A stretch of 64,000 nucleotides of DNA from Apoda limacodes. Its lineage: Eukaryota > Arthropoda > Insecta > Lepidoptera > Limacodidae. The notes below the pieces were generated by a model. The model had not been told where the DNA came from. It saw nothing but the letters and a program-made list of their open reading frames with translations, and ran no database searches. Below, piece after piece: positions 56,595 through 64,000 of the stretch. The stretch's first letter is position 1; each line of letters opens with the position of its first letter. The translations under genes and the position numbers were made by a program. Location: contig OX291558.1 of the NCBI GenBank assembly GCA_946406115.1, forward strand, positions 22,870,205 to 22,934,204, in the 5' to 3' direction.

Positions 56595-57108
56595 AAAAAA
56601 CCACTCTGCCAAGTGCGCGTCAAACTCACGCACTGTAGGTTCCGTACACAATCAAAAACAAAAAGTGTGCCGCTCAGCGGTCACTCATCTAATTACTGAC
56701 CAAGCCCGAAGATGCTTAACTTTAAATATCGTTACCAACTAACAAAGGTGTTACTGTTGTTTTAATAATAGCTAGATGGCGCCGTAACGGTAATTTATGA
56801 TGGTAATGGCATGTATCACACATGGCTGATTTTTATTATTTGTTGTAATACTTTAGAGTTCAGACTACTTTGCAAATTTAAAGTTTTATGTGGAAGAAAA
56901 AAGAACGAAAATGTGTTTCTTCTATGTGGACCTCCTTAAATCTTTAATTTTTTAACTATTTATTATTTTTGAGATGCCTCATTATAACAAATATTAATTA
57001 GGTCTTAAAGATAGAGCTTTTTAATAGTCGGACAGACAGACAAACAAACAGCTTAGGCTAAGTAATCAGGCTTCGTTGGCACCCTTTAGGTAAGGAACCC
57101 TCATAATG
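56595..57108 (+). mobile_element. Dispersed non-autonomous repeat ('ccggccaa...ggaaccct' family), plus copy
   Basis: Opens 'ctgccaagtgcgcgtcaaac', has a 'gacagacagacaaacaaac' run near 57033, and ends 'ggaaccctcat'. Same layout as 28975-29450, diverged. Confidence 0.55.
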
Positions 57109-58760
57109 TAGGTACAAGCCATGGTTAAATAATTTAAACTCATACAAACCGAATATTAAGCTTTCAAAAAAGCCTTGCTTACGGAGAAATCAAATTCTAT
57201 AGAAATAAATAAACGTTAAGTATGGCCAAGTATTTTATTGTATTATTTGTGTTCTGTGGCTTTAATTAACCTTTTATTCAAATGAGTCGGAACAGTAAGG
57301 ATCCAGTAAAGCTTAGTGTGTGAGAAAATACATTATCATAATAATGACTAGTGTTTTTTAATCAGTTTTAAGCAAATTTTATTTGCAATCAACAATTAAT
57401 TTATTGTTAATGGTGGGTTGCACCATCTAAGTTTAACGATAACAAAGGGCTGACGGCTCGTCAAATACTGGGTTAAGTAAAAATGGAGTGCACCATCTGA
57501 TAATAAGTGACGTCATAACTTTAAAGATAACAATTAACAGCTGTCAATGACTGGGTATGGTTCAAGTTACAATTGACAAGTCACTAAGTTATTTTACATT
57601 ATCATTTTATTAAAATAATTAAAATATGTGAATTGCTGCAATTTTATTGTACGTTAAACAATCACACAATTAATCAATTTTAAAATGCTACAGTTACAAT
57701 TTAAAATAATTACTTAATTGTTAATTGCAAATTAATTTTTTCTTAACTTAGGAAATAATCAATGATTAAGATAACTACCTTAAAGTTATGAAGTTGTTAC
57801 TGACCATATGGTCATGATAGTGATCATACATAGAAGATCTATGTGGTATCCTAATAATATGATTTTCTAAAATCTCTCTTAGGAAAAGTTAAACCTAAAC
57901 AAAGTTTCAATATATAAGTATCATGTATATCGTACTTTGTAAGGTTAACAATAAACATTGTTAATTTTAACGCAACATAATTATATGCGCTTTCGGTACG
58001 AATGTAAAATCACGACAACTCCTTTTTCCACTTTAATCCTTTACTTTTAGATGCATAGATACGAGCGCGCAATTTCTACAAATTGTACCATATTTAAAGT
58101 CAATAGCAATTGTAGTTGCTCTGGAAAATAGCTGTGATGTACAGTTACCGAAATCACACAGTTACTTTTTACCATTTAAGTCCATAGGAAATCATAAATA
58201 TAAGACTTGAAACCATCACATCATAAATACTGTCCTATATAGTAGTTTTTTCGGAAATGTCGGATAAGTTTTCCCATCATAAATAAATATTTATTGCGAC
58301 AACCTCTACATGAAATGACTGTAATTTGCAAACGTTTCTAACTTGACTGCTATCTTTGACAGCATCGGAAAAGTATTGCCTCTATGGGTAAAAGGTTGAC
58401 ATTTTTACCTTCGTAACAGATAAGTGAATTTATAGTCTGCCGATAACTAAATGTATTATTGTACTAGTTGATTTAAAGGGTGTTCTTTGACGTTTTTACA
58501 AATTGGTTCGTTATTTCGGATTACACGCATATTGGCACATGTAACTAACATGATGTAAGCCCAATTGTGCAAAAGCATATTGACACATACTCCAAACGAC
58601 ACTTACGCATAGCGACTTTATAATTACATACTTTTCAAATTTTTTTTTTTAATAACAGTTTTTAAGATAACATACCTAGACGTTCAAAATAGTGGCATAT
58701 TGACCTATGCCATTTGTTTTTGTTTTCCTAAGGTTTTGTTGATTAATGTTGCCATTTAGT
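57109..58760. other. Unassigned sequence with possible transposon ends
   Basis: 'ggtgggttgcaccatctaag' (57411) and 'gtgcaccatctgataataag' (57489) look like the starts of small inverted-repeat transposons, but no matching far end was found. No gene was seen. Confidence 0.35.
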
Positions 58761-58764
58761 TACT

Positions 58765-58815
58765 ATTTTTTTCCTTTCAATATATGCACATAAATATATT
58801 GAAAGAAAAAAAAAG
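58765..58815. repeat. Imperfect inverted repeat
   Basis: 'tttttttcctttcaatatat' and 'atatattgaaagaaaaaaaa' are complementary around an 8-base loop with one mismatch. Confidence 0.6.
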
Positions 58816-60640
58816 TTGCCAAACCAAAATTAGCTCAATGTTTAGTTAATGTTATTTTTTTCTCATTTTCGTATTGCAATGACGAGTGTCAATGAATAAG
58901 TTAATGAACACTTAATGTACAATTTTGCGAGCGGTAATACAAATCGATGTCAGACAATTAATCCGCCATCAGTGCAATGGTCATAAATATTCAGGAGTGC
59001 ATCAGAGAGCATTTCGTTAATGCATTTGAACGTGCATATTTAAAGCTAAGGGGAGAGCTTAAACATGTGCTGAACACTACAAACATTGTTCGTTTAATTA
59101 AACTTTGCCAATTTTATGAAATGATTATATAATCGACCAGTAGTTGTGTAGTTTTAGCGATACAACCTTTCGATAAAAAATGAAAATTGGCTAATAGCAG
59201 CTCTAGGTTTTGTATTAAGTAAGATTATAATGGCATTTCAGTTACTCACTGAAAATGAAATTTCTGACCTATTATAATAACATCCTCTCAAAAGCAGTTA
59301 ATAATGGAAATAAAAATTAATTTCAAAAGTGTTTTATGATCAGAATTTACTATACTCATTAAACACCTAAAATTTTATTGCTAAGTAATCTAGGAATGAT
59401 ACCGATGGCAAAACTACAATTCTAATTTTTTTTTTTTTAATTTATGTGTATTTGTATGTATGTAATCGTGTGCAAACTACGAGACAGTTCTCTTTAAATT
59501 CTGGACGTATACTACCTAATGACCGGGTTGACGAGGAGTCTAATAATTATAAAGTTACAACCTTTCCATTGACGATCGAATTTCCGCACGTACGAAGTTG
59601 CGGGCACAACTACTAGAGAATAAAAAAAAATCCTCTTCGTCTGTTAAAACTTTTATAATTTAGTTTTCATTTATTGTTTCCGCTCGTTTTTAAGTATAGA
59701 TTTTTTTTAGGAAATACAGGCAATGTGCTCATGAATTTGAGTAAATAAATAGTCATGTACGTGAGTGCAGTGAAAGCCAATTTAACTAACTGAACAAGTC
59801 TTAATTAGATTCGTACAGAGAAATGAACATGCACGGCGGACGCGATTGGAAGGGAGCTATCTCTGTATCCATGCGACACAACGAAATTAAAATAGCTATC
59901 ATGCCTATTAAATAACTGATTAAACGTAGAGCGCATTATTAAATGCACAAATATTATGCTTTCACTTTTTTTTTGCAAGAAAATCCGTGTAGTCCCTACT
60001 CGTCGACCACAAATTCATGTGCAAACTGTTGCATCGAGGCAAAGCTCGATTACATATGTAAAGCTTTCGATGTCTAACAGTGTGCCTAAGCGCCAAGTTG
60101 TGTGCAAAGGAAAGGGAATGACTGGTTCCTTTATCTAAGACAGCACGAAGGCAGGAGAGTTTATTGACACAGAATGAATTATAAATCAAATTTTTCGGTT
60201 ATACTTTTGAAATCAGTTGAGTCGGATAGCTTTCCGAGCCTCTTAGTCTGTATCTACTTATACCAATGGTTTAATAAAGTGATCCCAGCATATAGTTTTT
60301 GCTAAGATCAAATGCTCTGTTAGTAGACTACAGAAAATCTTAAATATTGGCACACCCTGGCTAGCAGCAAACAGTATTATTTTTGTGGATAAATTGACAC
60401 TAGGAAAGCAAATGACGTATGTATCCACGCAAATGTATGCGTGATCTATGCGAAAACTGTCGATGAGAAATAGGAGCCAAAAATATGGATCAGAGCTACT
60501 GTTTTAGTCGCTCTTAAAAGTTACCGGCCTGTCAGTATTTCGTGCCATAGAGACAACGAACTACGAAGCCGAAGCTAGTCACGCTATCAATAAATCCCCT
60601 CTTTTTTCCTACTTGTTACAGAAAATAAACTTCCTTGATG
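58816..60640. other. Unassigned sequence
   Basis: AT-rich. Overlapping open frames on both strands at 59956-60189 have no recognisable motif. No repeats were identified. Confidence 0.35.
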
Positions 60641-60649
60641 GTAAGAGAT

Positions 60650-60975
60650 TTGCTCATTATTCCGCATCGATGACCCCTTTTATTTCCTCATCAGCTTCAT
60701 ACGTCGCTATTTTTGAGCTGCGTAGTACCCTCATCGAGGGTGATTTGGTGCATGGTCTACACAAGGGCCCAGTGTGGATTGTGGTGCTTTTTTTCACGTA
60801 TGCAGGTTTCCTCACGATGATTTCCTGCACCAAAAAGTCGGTGTTGTAAATAATCAGTGTACTTGAGAAAATAAGAAAAAGACTCATTGAAAAATGCTGG
60901 GCTCGAGCCTCTGTCAGTGAGAACACGAGGTGAAATTGAAACCCCTGGGTCACCAGAGACCCTCTTATTTGATTG
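60650..60975 (+). mobile_element. SINE remnant (lepidopteran tRNA-derived type)
   Basis: 'cctcatcgagggtgatttgg', 'gtgtggattgtggtgc', 'atgcaggtttcctcacgatg' and a diverged 'gctcgagcctctgtcagtga' tail follow the order of a common lepidopteran SINE body, whose tRNA-like part lies at its end. The long minus-strand frame over it is incidental. Confidence 0.6.
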
Positions 60976-62185
60976 TGATAAAACTGCTCCAGCTGTCTAT
61001 CAGCACAAGTGTAAAACGATAAGACAAAGCATTCGAATGAATCACACCGTTGTCGACTTAACTTAAGAAGCGAGTACATTAAAGGATATAAAACAGTGTT
61101 TCGATGATAAACTATAAAAATATATTTCTAATTATATTCCTACTTAATACGGACGTTTAATTTTTAAATACAATATACGATTTCAATTGCGAAACACACA
61201 CTACTGCATTTGACAATATAAATAAAAAAACAAATGAATTCATTTTTGCTTTGAGTGTTTTGTTCACTGCTTCAATGCGTTTAATGTCATAATCCAGCTA
61301 AGACGACATAAATTCTGTATGACATCTTACAAATCTTGGCTCATTCTCTTTAGATGGATTATAGACATAAAGCGCATAATGTACATTATGTCGTTCAACA
61401 AAACGCCACTTTTATTTTACTTTATTTGAACTGTATTTGCCACAAAACGAAACAAACACACTTATTTTAAGTATTTCGCTTGTGCTATACCTCGGCGAAT
61501 AGCGAAGCCTCTTAATACACAATTATGATGGATCTTAAAACAAATGGAAACATTGATGAACAGACTATAAGTTGTGGAGTAATGCGAGTATTCTGGTAGG
61601 GGGAAAATTGTTAGCCACTTTAATACAGGAAATTTGCAGATATACCTAGTCTTATTTGCAGTGTTAAATTTTGTATAACATATTCTAATATTTAAAATAG
61701 TTCATCTTTGTTGTAAATTTAATAATTATGAGATTTATATAAAATAAAAACTTTTAACTAATCAATAAAACTGTGTAGATAACGAATGGCTTAAGAATAG
61801 GTACCGCGTTTTCCAATAATCTTCTAACAGTCTTAAAGACTCTATACGTCGAGCTAACATTAATTAAGAATCTGTTCTTCAAGGTATGGAACTAATAAAT
61901 CGATCAATAACGTTTCACGCTTCGTGAATCATTTTCGTATAATAAGTAGGCAAAAAGTTATCTATAAAAAAAGAATAAGCCATTCTCTAGAATTAAATAA
62001 GAACTGAGGATTCTGTACAAACTGAGAATGCACGAGCCCAACACGTACTTTTGTTTGCATTAGATTTTATCATTTCTTGCTTTACCAGATTGTACTATAA
62101 TCGTTTAAAGTTTGAAGCTCGTGTGTAGTAAAAGAAACATGATTCTTGTTTCTGTTACTTACTATTTTTACTTTTTGTTTTCGTT
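60976..62185. other. Unassigned AT-rich sequence
   Basis: Nothing recognised. Confidence 0.35.
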
Positions 62186-62189
62186 TAGT

Positions 62190-62335
62190 TAATAAATATA
62201 TTCAGTTCAGTCTAAAAGATAGAGTTAAAAAGTTAAATAACAAAGTTGATGGACCGACGGAGAAACAGACAGATAACATAGGCTTAGTAATATAGCTCCA
62301 TTTGTACCTTTTGGATATGGAACCTTTAAAAAGAA
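62190..62335 (+). repeat. 'ggaaccct'-family dispersed repeat, 3' part
   Basis: 'accgacggagaaacagacag' and 'ttttggatatggaaccttta' match the last part of 56595-57108. Confidence 0.45.
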
Positions 62336-62449
62336 TTTTATTCATGGATCGAATTATATTCTTAGAGTATTAGATTATCGGGAGTATTTAGTGAAGAGTA
62401 GCCGCAGGCCTTACCTGAAGACCTCTTTGCGCAAGTCGCGCGCTTTCCT

Positions 62450-62740
62450 AGATCCGCTTGTCACCTCCTGACAATAGTATATGGGCCGTGCAGTCCCCTG
62501 CCGCCCTTACACGTCTTGTACCGCACCGACGACGCTCGTTCATAGTGCCATCTAGAGCGAGCCTCCGTCGCCCTGAGTGTGAAACCTGTCTCGCAGCAAG
62601 AGGCTCGAAAGGCCTTTTGTTACGAGTCACAAAAGGTCTTGTCTCCTATCGTCTAGGTAGTATGGTGTGGGAAACGTTGCTGGACACCGAATGCACACCT
62701 CTAGAGAAGTATCAAATCCTGACATACTGCCTCAAGTAAA
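62450..62740. other. GC-richer island with overlapping open frames, unassigned
   Basis: Sharply richer in G+C than its surroundings. Open frames on both strands (62458-62739 +, 62448-62630 -) show no known motif. It could be a transposon fragment or an exon of an unrelated gene. A short inverted repeat ('aaaggccttttgttacgagt' and 'actcgtaacaaaaggcc'-like) lies near 62610-62640. Confidence 0.3.
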
Positions 62741-63013
62741 GTTACTCAGAAACTGGCAATGGGCACATTTTATTCTGTCCCTAGTCTTTTTTTTACCAAT
62801 TATTACTTTAAAGCAACTAACTAACGTCGTGTATAGAACATATATGAAGCGACCTTAGTTCATATTTACTAGCAGTGTTGCGACGAGGTCACTAGAGAGT
62901 GATGCATGACTTAAATGATTATTAATAAAAAGACGCCGTCCGCAACAGGTAGGTGTGTGTCCAGCCACTGAATATCCTATTCTGGGGAAAAAAACCATGA
63001 AAATATACATACA

Positions 63014-63334
63014 CTACAATTTGCCAGCGGCTCCGCCCGCCCTAAATTCGGTTATCGGCATGGAACTCCTTAATTAACTCCGATTAATTAATTAATTAGT
63101 TAAACTAATAAATTGCTATAGCTTGCAATAGGTGCAGCAATAGTTCGTTTAAGTCTTTTATAGTTATTCCCACAGGAACTTTTGAATTTTTAGGGATAAA
63201 AGTAGCCTATATGCCATTCCAGGACCTAACCTATATGAATGCCAAGTTTTATTCCGTCCAGTGGTTGAAGCGTGATTGAGTAATAAAACATCCATCCAGA
63301 CATAAAAACTTTCACATTTATAATATAAGTAGGA
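63014..63334 (-). mobile_element. Non-autonomous Helitron, inverted, 3' end eroded
   Basis: The minus strand opens TC ('tcctacttatattataaatg') after A. It ends 'gggcggagccgctggcaaat' and then 'tgtag', a decayed version of the CTAG terminus. Confidence 0.65.
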
Positions 63335-63920
63335 TTTTATCTACTTACCTTTATTAGACCCTGTTAATAGGAAAACATTTTATTCATGTGTTTAAATCCT
63401 TTTTTAGGAGTGAGATAAATGCTGCAAATCTACATACCTTAAATCCTATCTTTATCAGCGTCGGTAAAGTACTATATCTGGTCTATTTTAACCTTTGTAA
63501 CTGATAGGTTGGTGGCAGCCCGGGGATTTCGATTTACCTTGTGTCCTAAAGTAGCGGAAGTTCGAGGCCGGGCCCTTTCCATTGGGTCTTTTTCCTAACT
63601 TCTATAATACATTGATATTATTCACTCCACTGGCTTTTTATTGGAGGGAAACATCGCGAGAAAACCAGCGAAGATCAAAAAAAAGACTTATGTGAAGTTT
63701 ACAATCCGCACTGAGCCCGCGTGTGGATGTGGCATAAATTCTCACTTGATGAGGGTAGGCCGTGCCCCAGTAGTGTTATTATGATAACCCATGAGAATGA
63801 TAAAAAAAATAAAAATAATGAACTGATAGGTGACTTTTAAACACAACGATAACTAAAAATTATTGTAACTAACTGTTATTAACAAATAATTGTCATGTCA
63901 ATGGCAATGCTTAATTTATT
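63335..63920. other. Unassigned sequence
   Basis: A 'gggatttcgatttaccttg' to 'cattgggtctttttcc' block (63520-63600) and 'ttattggagggaaacatcgc' suggest a dispersed repeat. The family is not assigned. Confidence 0.3.
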
Positions 63921-63996
63921 TAAGCGCATACAAAAACCGTTCATTTAAGCACATACGAAAACCGTATATTAAGCTCACACAAAAGGCTGGGCTTAC
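63921..63996. repeat. Short tandem repeat at the window edge
   Basis: Three diverged units of about 26 bp ('ttaagcgcatacaaaaaccg'). The array may continue beyond the window. Confidence 0.55.
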
Positions 63997-64000
63997 ACAG

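Noticed and set aside
58977..59132. Small frame starting MVINIQECIREHF (51 codons)
   Set aside because: Plausible amino-acid mix, but no promoter, splice or family evidence; short enough to occur by chance in AT-rich DNA.
60657..61079. 140-codon minus-strand frame
   Set aside because: Spans a SINE-like element antisense; no motif, and it ends in repeat-derived sequence.
58360..63510. Similarity between the 58.36 kb and 63.45 kb stretches ('acagcatcggaaaagta' and 'cagcgtcggtaaagta')
   Set aside because: The match is short and diverged; not enough to define a repeat by eye.

Overview
This is a transposon-rich, AT-rich nuclear sequence from an insect, almost certainly a moth or butterfly. The evidence is an insect-type fatty acid synthase gene with very large introns, many 'acctacct' tracts, and several repeat families I associate with lepidopteran genomes. 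These include LINEs ending in a 'taccactaaggtggcaaac' type 3' end, small Helitrons with TC...CTAG termini, and a SINE with a 'tgcaggtttcctcacgat' core. No bacterial-style operons, tRNA, rRNA or CRISPR were seen.

Host gene. One host protein-coding gene is supported. It is a fatty acid synthase-like gene on the minus strand, entering at the right with its start codon at 38631 and leaving at the left edge. Six exons (38631-38473, 20287-20095, 8313-8196, 4643-4440, 3480-3364, 382-216) have GT/AG splice sites and compatible phases. They give about 319 residues, all in the N-terminal ketoacyl synthase (KS) domain. The KS cysteine is present (residue 184). The first conserved catalytic histidine, in the EAHGTGT-type motif, is Asn (residue 317), so this looks like a divergent FAS paralogue. 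Introns are about 18.2, 11.8, 3.6, 1.0 and 3.0 kb, and mobile DNA makes up much of them.

Layout. 0.2-8.3 kb: FAS exons 6 to 3, a 1.2 kb nested fold-back element, and a LINE copy that splits a minisatellite. 8.8-13.9 kb: two Helitron-like composite units joined head to tail, full of ATGGCGG/GCCGCCAT motifs. 17.5 kb: a 52-bp inverted repeat. 20.5-26.4 kb: a decayed LINE holding a Jockey-type insertion and a partial duplication. 27.5 kb: a Penelope-type GIY-YIG remnant. 33.3-34.7 kb: a Helitron in one half of a duplication whose other half keeps the empty site. 36.2 kb: a fold-back element. 38.0 kb: a minisatellite next to FAS exon 1.

Right of the FAS start (39-64 kb) no host coding gene was recognised. 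This part has a nearly readable LINE reverse transcriptase (39.9-41.9 kb), a clean Helitron (42.1-42.7 kb), a LINE tail (44.6-45.4 kb) and a second copy of the 5.7-7.3 kb LINE (45.4-47.1 kb). Further right are a perfect 31-bp hairpin (47.3 kb), a Ty3/Gypsy-type pol remnant (49.1 kb) and inverted LINE copies (50.0-53.5 kb). A possible promoter plus leader exon on the plus strand lies at 50.4-50.8 kb. The rest holds a three-unit 277-bp tandem repeat (55.6-56.4 kb), a SINE (60.7 kb) and an inverted Helitron (63.0-63.3 kb).

All assignments come from reading the sequence and knowledge of the families. No database search was possible, and LINE and Helitron family names are approximate.
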